Part shown: one piece after another, positions 36,340 to 48,805 of the stretch
Position numbering within the stretch: the first letter of the stretch is position 1
How the letters are laid out: the number at the start of each line of letters is the position of its first letter
Origin: Megamerina dolium
Lineage: Eukaryota; Arthropoda; Insecta; Diptera; Megamerinidae
DNA length: 64,000 bases
Direction of reading: 5' to 3'
NCBI GenBank assembly: GCA_963854835.1
Contig: OY978525.1
Span: forward strand, 119,410,120 to 119,474,119
Made by a program: the position numbers and the translations under genes
The notes under the pieces: model-generated
What the model was told of the DNA's origin: nothing
The model's database searches: none
The model's input: the letters and a program-made list of their open reading frames with translations, nothing else

Positions 36340-36650
36340 TCAAGAACGATGTGTACACAGGCTGATTCTTGGAAGACAACGATTTACCAATCAGAAGTCG
36401 TCGCTATACTGAAAGCCGTGGAGTGAATAATTCAGACGGCAGGTTTAATGAGAGTCAAGCTGTACTAAAAGTCCTGGGAATCATATTCTAAACTTCAAAG
36501 ATTATCCAAAAATGCAAGTCAAAGCATAAACCTTTCGCCACAAAGAGGAATAGTATTATTATTAACTTTGTTCCGGGACATTGTAGTCTTCAGAGCAATG
36601 AAATAGTTGAGTTTACCAGGACTTGTAACGTAGATTAAGAACTAAATAAA
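36340..36650 (+). mobile_element. RNase H-domain relic of a non-LTR retrotransposon
   Basis: The stretch reads EVVAILKAVE-stop-IIQTAG with LMRVKLY, then frame-shifted LGNHILNSK-like sequence, and a block like FVPGHCSLQSNEI. These match the RNase H core of Jockey/R1/I-type ORF2 (EVxAIxxA with helix, then VPGHxGIxGNExAD). The frame is broken at least four times. Its right edge runs into the SINE at 36735. Confidence 0.65.
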
Positions 36651-36734
36651 CAGCATTCACCATTAAAGTAGCTGTTTTCTAGTGTTAGAAAGGAAAGAAG
36701 GGTCTTCGAACTATGGAAGAAATGATTGTAGAGC

Positions 36735-37070
36735 ATACTCCATGGGTTCAATCACCGGCTGGAGCATAACAAAATTTCATATCGAAAAGATTTTTCTTTC
36801 AAACGGTACCCACCTGCCGGCAAGAATTGGCAATTTTTTCGGCAGTAACAATTTGCCAAAAATGCTTCTTAAAAGAGCTCTGTGACAAAACTAAGTTAAA
36901 GTGATGTCACAAGAGTTCTGCCGTTCGGAACCGGCTAATATAAATAGGTCCCTTCTAATGCTGTCCAAATTTAACACGCACAACAGTATTGGAAGAGAAG
37001 CTAGTTTCTTTCTCTTTCTGGCATAAGTGTGTCCCCTCAGAGAAAGGGCAGCCACATAACCTTACCTAAA
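36735..37070 (+). mobile_element. tRNA-derived SINE, copy 4, 5' truncated
   Basis: It starts inside the tRNA-like head (GGGTTCAATCACCGGCTGGA, box B). It carries the full body: AAAAGATTTTTCTTTCAAAC, GTACCCACCTGCCGGC, GGCAGTAACAATTTGCC, TTAAAAGAGCTCTGTGAC, AAGTGATGTCACAAGAG and AACACGCACAACAG. It ends with GTGTCCCCTCAGAGAAAGG and GCAGCCACATAACCTTACC. The box A part is missing. Confidence 0.85.
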
Positions 37071-37426
37071 TCCATGTGAACAACAGATGGCAACCATAGG
37101 CGTTATCAAAATTTCAATATAGTGGTAGCAAGGGGGGTTCAACATGAAAAAGATGTATAAGAAAAAAAAATTTAATGAGAGATTTTTATATATCTATATA
37201 TTATTTTTATTTTTTAACAAGTCCATCGGCTAATGGGGGGGGGATCTATTACCCTGACACCCTCCTCTGGCTACACCACTGGTGGTCATGTACATTCCTT
37301 ATCCCTTAACAGAATTCTGAGGTACTTCTTCTGAGTAACTTTTACTTTTCGCTTCGTTTCCTTTGCCCATTTTACCCATTCCTCATTAAAATCTGTTCTA
37401 TCAGATGCGTATGCAAATATTATTTA

Positions 37427-37950
37427 GTGCAGAGTGTTTCAATAAGAGGTTTCATTTAAAATGTTGCACACAATAGAGCCATTGTTACACCAGCTGTGTG
37501 ACATGCCCTGCTGAAAATAAACGTCGTCCACCTCCATCAATTTCAGACAAAAAAAAGCCAGTCAACATTGTTCGGTAATGCAATCCATTAACTGAAATGG
37601 TCGCACCATCATTTTCAAAAAAAAAAATAAAAAAAATATGGGCCAATGACATCGCCACTCTAAAAACCGCTCTAAACTGGCATTCTTTGTAGGTTGTTCG
37701 ACCATTTCTTTTCGGACGCAGTTGATGCGACAGTTTTGCTTACTCATGAAAATGAGCCTCATCAATCAGAATTTTTCACTACTTTCACACAGAATAAATG
37801 TCACTATTTCAATGCGCTGTGCGAGCGTGTATCGATCCATATATGAATATTTCTAGTTCTTTTTTGTCAAATGTCAACAAATGACAGTTGTATGTTGACA
37901 CATGACAATAATGGAAAATTTTAAATGACACCACTCGTTGAAACAGGTTG
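37427..37950 (-). mobile_element. DD41D-like transposon relic
   Basis: The ends pair as TGTTTCAATAAGAGGTTTCA and, read from the other side, TGTTTCAACGAGTGGTGTCA. TA flanks both ends. On the minus strand the transposase shows MSKQNCRINCVRK (family: YVNKQNCRIW), then GFFCLKLMEVDDVYFQQ, where the family has FFLP....FQQDG. It is truncated and shifted after FQQ. It is related to the clearer element at 42747-43671, but the TIRs differ, so it is another subfamily. Confidence 0.65.
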
Positions 37951-40330
37951 TATTTTATTATTGTTCTTATTTACCAGTATTAGGGGATTTACAATTTAAC
38001 ACATAGTCGTTTTGAGTTGTTGTAAATCTTCAGCGTTTAAAATAGAACATAGAATTATGAGAGGGTGCTTACATTTACAGTATTTTTATTTTAATCATCT
38101 TGAAATTATAGCATATAACTCTATGAGACCTGGCAAATCAACTAATTAAATTTATAATAATGCAAGAATGAACCTGTCACAATTTAAAAACAAAAATAAA
38201 ATTAATTTTTTCAAATTATAAAAAATAAAGTACAAACTTGATTCTATTATTACTTATAATAAAATTATTTAATTTTTCCAACATTGTATGTATTTTTTTT
38301 TACTAACCTATACAGTTAACTCTCTCATAAGCTAATTCATATTTGATACAATATTAGATTACATATATATGCACCTACAGTGAGAATAAAAAATTGGTAT
38401 ACAGCTAATATTAACTTTAATGGGTTGTGCCTTTTCTCATATGAGAAATTATACGAATTAAACTCAAGAAGCGTCTGGTGTTAAATTACGTTCATATTAT
38501 ATTCATGAGTAATAGAGAAAATGATGTCAGATAAATTATGTGACAATTTAGAATACTTTGTATTGAAATAATTTTTGAGGCAAGGTCCTTAAGGGCCTAG
38601 TCGATTTTATGTTAAAACCACAGTGAGACAGCAAGATCTGTTTCAACTTTATATGTAATATTTTTCAATGTCCTTAAGCAATTGTATTCGCAATTTAAAT
38701 CTTCAGAGCAAGCCTTGCAGAAGTTAGTACTCTCAGAATATAGTGTATTTTTTTAGCACTTACTGTTATTTTCTATTAAAAGTACATACTATGTGCATGA
38801 GTACTTGCTAATTACGAGTGTATGTACTCGTATACCTAGATATATAAGATAGTAACATTTATTCGCGTGCTTATCTTCACACTGTACATACATATGTATA
38901 GTATATGTATACAGCTTATATTTGTTGCTCTTTGCACTGAGCAAATACATTCTCATGACTATTGTTTTATTATTATTATTATTATAAATTTTTTTTTTCA
39001 ATTTACCTTAAGCTGAGCACCAAGTATGTTATGTCTAATACATTATGTATTATCATATTACTCAGAATATATACTATGTCTGTTTTATTATAATTTTTTG
39101 TTTGTTTAGTAGTACATGTGAAAAGATACATGCATATAGTACCCAACTAATTATATTATTAGACTTACTTACACTATCTCACATAGAAGCAAAGTTTTTG
39201 TTTTTTTAGTATATATTATTAATAATATCTCCTAATATGGTAAAGGTGCAAGTACATTTAATATTTTCATATACATTTGTTTATGCTATTATGCTTTCGA
39301 AACGTTAGCAATTAGTATTAACTCCATTTAAGCAGTTTTAACACTTAACTTTATGCTTTACAATTTCAAATAGAGTATTTTACAATTTTTTAGCAGCAAG
39401 TATATTATTTACCTACTTGTCATGGCCAACAAAAAAAGAAAACATAAATGAAAAAAAAAATAATTTTCAGTTATAATAGAATTGAATAAGATGAATCAGT
39501 AACATGCAATGATTAATTAATATTAATTAATTTGCTGTTCTAGTAAGCCAATTCTCATAATACAATATTATAAGTCTGCCTATAAATATAAATTATTCCA
39601 TATACATGTGTAGGTACATTTAGTTTAGTTATCAACATTTGAGTATACACCAACATGTATGTATACATGCATATGTACCTATAAATAAATCATATTATAC
39701 AATAAATACAGATTAGGAAGGTTAAAAGTTATACAAGTAATTTTGCGAATAAAATAAAATTAAATAAAAATATTAAAAAAAAAATCTTTGGACGTCTCCT
39801 ACATTGAAATATACATATGAATGCACTTTATACACACACAGAAACATGTGTAAATATAACTAAATATAAAATAGAGAAGTTATAACAGTTTTATTACCAT
39901 AAATGGATGTGTTACATACTATAAAAATTACAAAGACATAAAGTCCATTTAGATTTATATATTATATATACATAGATGTACATATGTATGTACATATACA
40001 ATAGAACATACATGTGGGCATGTTTAAGCCATATTAAATTACTAAAATACTAAAAGTGGTCATATCCATAATATATACCATAAACACCCACTACATAAAT
40101 TTATAGAATACTGAAGAAGAAGAAGAAAAAGAAGAAGGAAATATGCAATCAAACAATGAGTATGATTCTTAGAAACAACAGTTCGGATTAGTAAAATGAA
40201 TACGAATACACCTATGTAGCGTAAATAAAGCATTGGTAATTATATGAACCTATATTAAGGCTGAGCAAACGTTTAAACTGTTTGCCAACCGCCGAATTTG
40301 TATCCCCCTACTTTTTACTTTTAACAGCCA
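37951..40330. other. Long AT-rich non-coding stretch
   Basis: Poly-A/T, ATTATT runs (about 38960-38985) and ACATAC/GTATAT steps are present. I see no open frame with domain character, no tRNA, and no TIR pair. An AAGAAGAAGAAGAAAAAGAA run lies near 40115. Confidence 0.5.
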
Positions 40331-40339
40331 CTATAAAAG

Positions 40340-41540
40340 CATCCATTTTGTAGGGGAGTTCTCACTATATGTGGAGATATGGGATATGTTCAGAGGATAT
40401 GTTGAGGAAAAATTATTGGTGGTTAGTCATACAATTCTTCGCTCTAAAGGCGATTTCTGGATAGTCGATTTTTAAGTTTTTTTTTTTGCCATATTGTATC
40501 GGAGTCCCCTAAGAAGTGGAGATAAGGGGTAAGTATGTCCAGAGGAAATGTTTAGGAGGAAAAATTATTGGGAGTCGGTCATACGTTTCTCCACTCTAGG
40601 GGCGATTTATGGATAGCAAGAGTCGATTTTCAGGGTTTTTTTTGTCATATTGCATCGGAGTCCCCTAAGAAGTGAAGATGAGGGGTAAGTGTCTTCAGGG
40701 GGAAATGTTGAGGAGGAATAATTATTGGGGGTCGGTGATACATTTCTCCACTCTAGGGATAATTTTTGGATAGCTATAGTCGATTTTTAGGGTTTTTTTG
40801 TCCTATTTTATGGAAGTCCCTCTAAGAAGCGGTATTAAGAGTGAAAATGTTGAGAAGGCAAAATTATTGGAGGTTGGTCTTATATTTCACAGCTCTAGGT
40901 GCGATACCTGCGTAGCTATTGTCAATTTCACGTGTTCTTAAGTGGTGGGGGAAACATTAATGGGGCCCAGCGATACATTTCACCGCTCTAAGGGCAATTC
41001 TTGGGCAGGTGCAGCGTTATTTGTCGACTTTCAGGTGCTTTTTTCTGTCATTCTGTATGAGAATCCCCTTAAGTGATGGAGATAGGTGGTATATTTAGAG
41101 GATTTGGATAGATGGTATGTGATTTCTGGGCAGCTATAAGGTTATTTATCGATTTTCACATGCTTCTTTCTGTCATTTTATATGGGAATCCCTTAAAGTT
41201 ATGGAGACAGGTGGTAGGTGTGTTTGGAGCAAAAATTAATAGGGGCCAGTCATACATTTCACCACTCTAACGCTGATTCACGGGCAGTTATAGGATTATT
41301 TGTCGATTTTTAGGTGCTTTTTTAAGTCATTTTGTATGAGAATCCGCTTAAGTGACGGCGATATGTGGTGTGTTTGGAGGATTTATGTAAATTGTATTTG
41401 ATTTCTGGGAAACTATAGGGTTAATTGTCGATTTTCAGGTGTTTTTTTTTCTGTCATTTTGTATGGAAATCACCTTAAGGAGGAGGAAAAACTAATGGGG
41501 ACCAGTTGTCGATTTCACCACTTTAGGGACGATTTAAGTA
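40340..41540. repeat. Diverged tandem array, about 155-bp unit, seven or more copies
   Basis: GGAGTCCCCTAAGAAGTG starts at 40501 and 40657. Diverged equivalents appear near 40812, 41060, 41184, 41338 and 41465. Each unit also contains a GAGGAxAAATTATTGG-type block, GGTCATAC.TTTC.CCACTCTA-type sequence, GGGCGATTT.TGGATAG and TCGATTTTCAGG.TTTTTT.TGTCAT. The spacing shrinks to about 124-154 bp in the right half, so deletions have shaped that part. It is non-coding. Confidence 0.85.
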
Positions 41541-42745
41541 GTATTTCATTGTTTGTCAATTTTCTAGATATGTTTTTAAATTTCATAATTTCTAAATACA
41601 TTTTAACTTCTAGATTCCAGCGTGTAGTGTCTACATTCTTCCAAAAAATATTCTTTTCAACGAAGCAGTATTCGTTCAAGTTTAGAATACTGACACAAAT
41701 TGATCAAATGGCTGACACTTAAATGCACTTGAGGAATACCCATCTCAGGAACCATAAGAATTACAATATTTCCATTAAACAATTCTAGGCAATGACATGG
41801 TTATCCAATAATAAGTATATCAACTTGGTTCTCATTTTATCAAAAAAATTATAAATATTCGTTTGAGTCACTGTATGCCACTATTTGTGTCTAAATGAAA
41901 CGGCAATACTCGGCAACTTCAAAATGTTAAATATCGATTGATTTTCTCAAATAATTATTGCGGTCAATAGACTTTTCACGGTCGATCAAATATCAAATTT
42001 GTCAAAAGAAATTACTACTTCAAATCAAATGAAACTAAAAGGAAATTACGCTCATTTACAGCAGAATAAAATTATCATTAATTCGGTTAGCTGATATTGG
42101 ATATTTTGTAATTTGCCTACAACTACAATACATATATTATTATTACGTAATGAATCGGAAATGAAATGAATTTCAAATCATGTTAAATCATGTGTTACAT
42201 ACTTACTTAGTATTACTTACATTTTAAAGAAAGTATGAAATTGGTGATTGTATGTTAGTTTGTGTTATAAAATTTTGAAAATTTATAATCTGATATCAAA
42301 ATTCAGATCAACTTAAAACTTTCGGTTTTTCAATAGATTTTTACATTGGGGAAAAATATCCAATAAGTCGATATAAGCTAATTATAACTCAACTGTGACA
42401 TTTTGCGTCAAAGCATTCCTTTGAGACTCACAAACAAATATGTCTGCTCGTTATTAATATGATACAATTTTTGGGATTCAATTCATTCCGATTCGCATTT
42501 GAAGTAATACACTTGCAAAGTAAAGAGGGGTTTTCTCATTAAATGTGTTGCAAATACATGACCCCAGAGAATTTATACACTCCAACCAATATTTCAGATA
42601 TACAAATCATAGATAACTTGACCCTATATTTGTTGTTCAACTTAAATATAGTAATATCAAACCACTTAACCTTGTGTGTATAATTTATTTTCCGGTTACA
42701 AAATCATCGATTGAGACCATCAGCATATGAGTACACAGAAATTGT
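41541..42745. other. AT-rich non-coding stretch
   Basis: No gene or recognised repeat was seen. The stretch ends at the TA target of the DD41D element. Confidence 0.5.
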
Positions 42746-42746
42746 A

Positions 42747-43671
42747 CAGGGTGATTTTTTAAGAGCTTTCGGATTTGATTAAAAAAAAAACACATAAAAT
42801 TTAGAGCCGTATGATAGTCGTATTTGAGGCGATAGAACGATCCATATAATTCAATGTTTAAAGATGATTTCATGTAAATGTTGACCGCGACTGCGTCTCA
42901 AATGGTTCATACGCTGGGTCCAATTTTGGCATACTCTCTACAACATATAGGCAGGTATCTCACGAATCAATTCTTCAGTGATGGCTTCCAGTACATCAAC
43001 CATTGCGGGCTTGTCGCTATAGACATGAGCCTTAACATAGCTACCACACAAAAAATAGTCTAAAGGCGTTAAATCGCACGATTTAGGCGGCCAATTGACC
43101 GGCCCCAAACGTGAAATAAACTGTCGACCGAACTCGCCTCTAAATTGGGCCGTTGTTTCGCGTGCTGTGTGGCATATGGCACCGTTTTGTTGAAACCTCA
43201 TGTCGGCCAATTCTAGCTCTTCCATTTTGGGCAAAAAAAAAAAGTTTGTAATTATCGCACGGTAGCGCTCGCCATTCACAGTAACGTTCCTGATTTCGTC
43301 GTCTTTGAAAAAATAGGGTCCAATGATGCCACCGGCCCATAATCCACACCAAACAGTGCATTTTTCGGGATGCATTGGCAGTTCTTGCAATGCTTCTAGC
43401 TGCTCTTCACACCATATACGGCAATTTTGTTTGTTCACGTATCCATTCAACCAGAAATGAGCTTAGTCGCTGAACATTAATGCATTTTCTTAACCAAGCA
43501 TGAATTTTTATAATAAAATTCAATAATCTGCAAGCGTTGTTCGTTTATAAGTCGATTCATGGTTAAATTATAGACCAAACTGAACATGTTTGACAGTAAC
43601 ATGTTACACGAAAACAGCTGAGCTGTCAAAAACAGTGTTGCCAAAAAGACGGTTGCTAAAAAATCACCCTG
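42747..43671 (-). mobile_element. DD41D (rosa-like) transposon, internally deleted
   Basis: The ends CAGGGTGATTTTTTAAGAGC and GCTAAAAAATCACCCTG are inverted and flanked by TA at 42745-42746 and 43672-43673. The minus-strand transposase starts at 43560 (MNRLINEQRLQIIEFYYKNS). After about 32 residues it jumps to FSD-stop-AHFWLNGYVNKQNCR. It continues with HPEKCTVWCGLWAGGIIG, FQQNGAICHTAR and PPKSCDLTPLDYFLCG. Forty-one residues separate the second and third catalytic positions. The second Asp is now Asn, and stops replace Glu after FSD and Gln after IPAYML. The final residues EIIFKH are still readable, with the stop at 42851. Confidence 0.9.
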
Positions 43672-43673
43672 TA

Positions 43674-45692
43674 TGTTAAAATCTCATATTTATGTGTGTA
43701 TAATTGAATTGTTATGTTATATTTCTCAATTTAATTTGTGATCTATGTATATTTCTTGTATTTTTAATATTACTTTTATATTTATATGATGAAATTATTA
43801 AGCAAAATATTATTAACCTAGGTTAAATTTTTTTGTAGAAAAATTTTTGGTATACCTAACTACATATGTATGTATAAATTTATATATTACTGATATATTG
43901 TATATATATTTATGCACTTGAACTTATTGCTTTAGTCACTTTAGTCACTTGAAAGCAACCGCATCATCTGAAGCAAACCACAACAAACAACAAAGCGATA
44001 GCACTTCAGAAACCCAATTACTTATTTAAAAAAAATCAGTATGTACAAAGCGAAAGTGATTCTTCTTCTATATGTGTAAATGTATTCTAGTCATATATAT
44101 ATTGTATGAGTATATTGAAAGCATAAAAATAAATTGCTATTGAATAGAGTAAGTAGTAGTAGTATGTGGTGTGGTATAGTGAAATACAACACTTGAGTCT
44201 ACCACAAAGTCATACTAAATGGATATTCAGCACAATCAAGTTATTTTACAATAACTTTTATTATTACACAAAGCTATAATATACAATGGATTTACAATAG
44301 ACATGTTTATTATGTATAGATGCACATGTATAGATACATGTATATAATTGAAGATCATTTAATATGAATAATGTACCAACGAAAATAATAAAGAACAAAT
44401 ATAAGGTATCTTTACTTTAAAATAATTTAATTCAATTGTTATACAATAAAGTTCAAATATATATGATTCAAATATATATGAAAAAAATAAGCCAAAAAAT
44501 CCATAATATACATAGAAGAGATAACAATAGAATACATTGAATCATATATTATACGTGTGAACTGGCTCTCTGACAATCATATGTTGGTGTCAACAGATGT
44601 CACTCTTAGTTGGTATACGCCCACTGAATGCTCTTAACTAAGTATCTATATGCTTTATTGCACGTTTACATGCTTCAATATCTGTTCTGTATGTGTTTGG
44701 TTTCTATAATTTCAATTTTGTTTGTTTGATTTCCATTTAGATTATATTTAGTAATTTCTCAATAAATATATGTATGTGTAAGTACGATTAGAGCGTGTCA
44801 AATATTTGACGCAATAACAAAATATTTAATATAGAAAATTATATCATTCTTGAAATGATTTTTAAAGTAAAAATGTGAATAAAAAAACCTCAAATATATT
44901 TCAGCATTCTAAGAGTTACAGAGTCACAGAGCATTGAAAGAGTCACAGAAACAGCTGATTGGGACTTTTCAACTAGATTCGATTGTTTGAATATCCAAAA
45001 TAAGGTGGATCTATGACAAAAACTTGAAATGTGCACTTCTCAATTGAAAACTTACATAAAGAGCATCGCGGCCCCCTTAAACATTTTTTTTCCAACTCCC
45101 CAAAAATCATCCAGAACAACGTTTTTACCATAACTTTGTCATTTGACGGCCCATTTGCAATTTTTATAAATCGCTTTTTGGGCATCATTGATTGCCAAGG
45201 TCAGATTTAGCTAGTATACCAAGCAACTCAGAGTTGTAATCCCTTTACTTCTATTTTTTTTTTTACTAAAATAGAATAGGATAAAACCGAATTGAAATTC
45301 GAATTAAAAATTCTGAAAGCTTTTGGCTTTGAAGTGCTTTTATAAACTCATAAATAGCAACTCTACAATAAATGAGCTACGTCACTTGTGGATTAGTGTC
45401 ACTCTAAATGCGATAATTTTTGAACTGAACACAATTTGACGATAAAATGTCATCTTAGTGAAAACTGATTTTAGAAATAAATTTCCACAAACACTGCTCG
45501 CTTATAAGTATATGTCAAATAATGGTGAATGGAAATGGCCAAAGGCAGTATGATTTGTCAAATTAACTGTCACAATGTCAGAGTTGCTTTCTATTGAAAA
45601 AAAAAAAAATCTTAATAATAGACGAACGGACATAATTCGGAACGACTATAAGGGCGAAGCTGATTAAGGTATTAATATTAACGAAGACTACG
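43674..45692. other. AT-rich non-coding stretch
   Basis: No gene was recognised. A less AT-rich island at about 44950-45230 gives a 71-residue minus-strand frame (MMPKKRFIKIANGPSNDKVM...) that matches no family I know. It may be part of an unclassified repeat. Poly-A lies near 45600. Confidence 0.45.
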
Positions 45693-45693
45693 A

Positions 45694-46736
45694 CAGGCTT
45701 AGGCGATTGAAGTGTTACCAACTACACATAGGTATATCTGTCAAACCGATATTGCCAACTATGTGAAATTCGTACCAATAACAGCTGTTTTGTATTGTTA
45801 TTCGAAATGCAATAACTAGTGTGAATGCGTTATATTTGGCTGAAAAAAATTATAACCAGCTATTGGTTGTAAGCTCTAACATCTTAAAGTGAATGAAATG
45901 TTTGTGTATCGTACCATAAATTCTTACAATGACAGCAGGCAGCATTGCCAAACGCCATGGTGGTGAACGAAAAAAAAAAATCAACAATACCACCTGAAAT
46001 GGTTCGGAAAGTTAAGGCTCGACTTGAACGAAATCCACGTCGTAGTGGTAATCAAATGGCCAAAGAACTGAAAATATCACAGCGAAGCATTCGACGCATA
46101 ATTCCAAAATAAGCTCAAGCTAAAGCCTTCCATAGTTCCAAAAGGCACACAATCTCACACCAAAGCAACAAAAAATTAGACTCGAAAGAGCAAAGGAGTT
46201 GTTACGCTTGCACGAACGTGGCGAATTTCCAAACATTGTGTTATCTGATGGGGAAAAATTTCCCTATTGTTTACTTAACTGAACGCACTTCCGAAAATTT
46301 GAGACTACAAATGGCCACCCGAAGAAATTTTGCATCTCAAGTAATCGCATGGTCAACTGTGACCACCGATGGACACCCTATAATCGTTTTCATCGAGGAG
46401 CATGGTGTCAAAATCAATGCGACTTAATATTGGGGAAAATGTTTTGAAAGTTTCTTTAAGGCCGTGTGCACGATAACATTTCGGTCGTAGACCATGGATG
46501 TTCCGAAAAGATTCGGGAATGGGCCAAAATATCGGAAGATCACCTTCGTGAAACATTCAACTTATTTTTTAACCGTTTAAAGGCCAGAGTCTAGGCAAAA
46601 GGTGGCCACATCGAGCTAAAGTGAATGGATTTTGAAATACTGATTAAATTCCTCAATTTTTGTATCAATAAAAAATAATTTCATACAAAAAAGATATGGT
46701 GGCTTCAATCCGTATCACTTCAATAGCCTAACCCTG
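45694..46736 (+). mobile_element. maT-type transposon, copy 2, internally deleted
   Basis: It has the same TIR as 18995-20306 (GGCGATTGAAGTGTTACC at the left, AACCCTG|TA at the right) and the same non-coding 5' lead. Matching protein pieces are RLERNPRRSGNQMAKELKIS, LERAKELLRLHER, VYLTERTSENLRLQMATRR and VKINAT. A deletion near 46505 removes the segment with the second and third catalytic Asp (FQQDSAPSH to NPMDY). The remainder has many frameshifts and stops. It is older or more damaged than copy 1. Confidence 0.88.
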
Positions 46737-46738
46737 TA

Positions 46739-47723
46739 CATTCCATATTAATGTTTGCGAAATTTAAAACTTTATTCGCAGGAAAAGAAGAAACTGTTCG
46801 TGAAATGAATTAGAATATTTTGAAGAATTGTTATTTGGATGCATTATAGAAATTGGAGCATCATTCAAAAAATATTGTTACAATAAATTCAATACTTATT
46901 TAACAGCTCCACACACTCAGACTTGAATAATTTCTCTCTTCACTGTTGTGAAGATCATATAATAGAATATACGTAATAATATAAAAATAAAAATTTCCAT
47001 GAGGTGGGTGAGCTCATCTAAGAGAATATACAAACAAACAAACACTCGTAGCAGCAGCAGCAGCAGCAAATCAAATAAAAATGCAATCATGTATAAAATG
47101 TCGATGAAGTCAGTGAACAAATAGTACATTAACATTTGATAATATTGTAAATATATATTTATTGATACGAAATAATAATAATAATAATAAATGAAATAAA
47201 ATAAAATAAAATAAACCAAAAAGAAATTGATTTAAATAATTATTAATTGGCGTATATATTTATTTATACATGGTCATACAATTATTATATGCTGGTTATA
47301 GGGTGTCTAATTAATTCGTTTCATTTAAAAGTATATTTTCAAAGTGTAAATATATCTATACATATAATTATATTATGCATAACATCTTGTAATATTGATG
47401 AGGTTTTTATTTTTATTAATATCCAAAGAGAATATTAAAATGTTAAATTGTACCCAATGCAAATTAATGAGAGAAAGGGGTAAAATACCGATTTCATTTA
47501 ATTTTAAACCCGTTTTTTATCACTGAATACGTAGTAAATTAATTGGCACATATATACAGAAGAAATTGTGTCTAGATTTGATAAAATTTGCACTTAAAGT
47601 AAGTAAAACCCGAATGAAATATTGAAGGTATATTATTCTTCATGCCCTTGTAAATTTGACAAAATTGCAATGAGTTTGTTGAGGTCGTTTGTGATTGTTT
47701 GGCCATGGACATATTTTATGCAA
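46739..47723. other. AT-rich non-coding stretch with microsatellites
   Basis: A (GCA)n run lies at about 47050-47068, (ATA)n at about 47172-47191, and (AAATA)n at about 47194-47213. The open frame on the minus strand across them is Tyr/Phe/Leu-rich low complexity. No gene is supported. Confidence 0.5.
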
Positions 47724-48805
47724 ACCATTCAGTACCGGGAAAAGAGAAAGGAAGTGCGGACGGTGCCTTTTCAGACGCAAAAAACGGCAGCAGGAAAGGT
47801 GAGAGCGTGAGGAACTCGAGGTATTACGGGACAGGAATGACGCAACAAAAATTCTATCAACAGGTCAAGAATCTGACCCAAGTTTTTAAGCTCAGAGCAT
47901 CTACCTGCAAAGATGAAAATGGAAATCTGATTACGAATACGCAGTGTACGATGAAGGGAACATTTCTTCAAAGAGCTTGCAGGCGATGACAGCACTAGCT
48001 CCGCCCTTGGAGAAAGTAATCCGATGCCACAAATCGATGACGACGGTGTGGACTTATCACCGCCTAGCCATGACGAGATCCGAGTTGCGATCTAGCGACT
48101 CAAGAACAACAAAGCGGCCGATGCCGATGGACTACCTGCTGAATTGTTTAAGGCCGGCGGCGATGAGCTGATAGAGTGCATCAACATCAACTCATCTGCA
48201 AAATATGGCTAGCAGAATGTATGCCTGATGATTGGAATCACGTTGTCCTTTGTCCTGTACTGAAGAAAAGTGATCCGACGATCTGCTCCGGCTACCGGGG
48301 AATCAGTCTTCTTGCCATCTCATATAAGATTCTGTCGAGCGTACTGTGTGAAGGACTAAAGCCATTTTGCCAACACATTGATTGGGCCTTATCAGTGCGA
48401 CTTTAGACCTGACAAGTCCACCATCGACTACATCTTCACACTGCGCCAAATTCTGGAAAAAAAACCCACGAAAAGCAAATCGACACCCATAATCTCTTCG
48501 TCGATTATACAGCTGCGTTCGATAGCCCGATACGAGATTGCCTGTATGCCACTGATAAGGCTCTGTAGAATGACGTTGAGCAATACGTGCAGCTCCGTCA
48601 AGGTAGGAAATGACCTCTTCGAATCCTTTGATACCGTGCGGGGTTGCAGACAAGGCGATTCTTTGTCCTATGAACTCTTCAATTTTGTAGTGGAAGTGGT
48701 ATTGCGAAAAGCCGGTGTACATCGTAATGGCACTATTTTCTACAAAAGTGTCCAAGTACGACCACGAAGGGAAAGGTCATGCCTCCGATGGAAGGACGAT
48801 GGAGT
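47724..48805 (+). mobile_element. RTE-type non-LTR retrotransposon relic (central and RT region)
   Basis: Readable pieces in shifting frames run in family order. They are QYREKRKE, LFRRKKRQQER, KFYQQVKNLTQVFK, STCKDENGNLI, IWLAECMPDDWNHVVLCPVL, GYRGISLLAISYKILSSVLC, YQCDFRPDKSTIDYIFTLRQ, GCRQGDSLSYELFNFVVE and VHRNGTIFYKSVQ. After that the YADD region is deleted and the frame resumes at the tail block RPRRERSCLRWKDDG. It is the same family as 54711-55892 but covers the segment upstream of it. It ends against a mariner relic. Confidence 0.85.
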
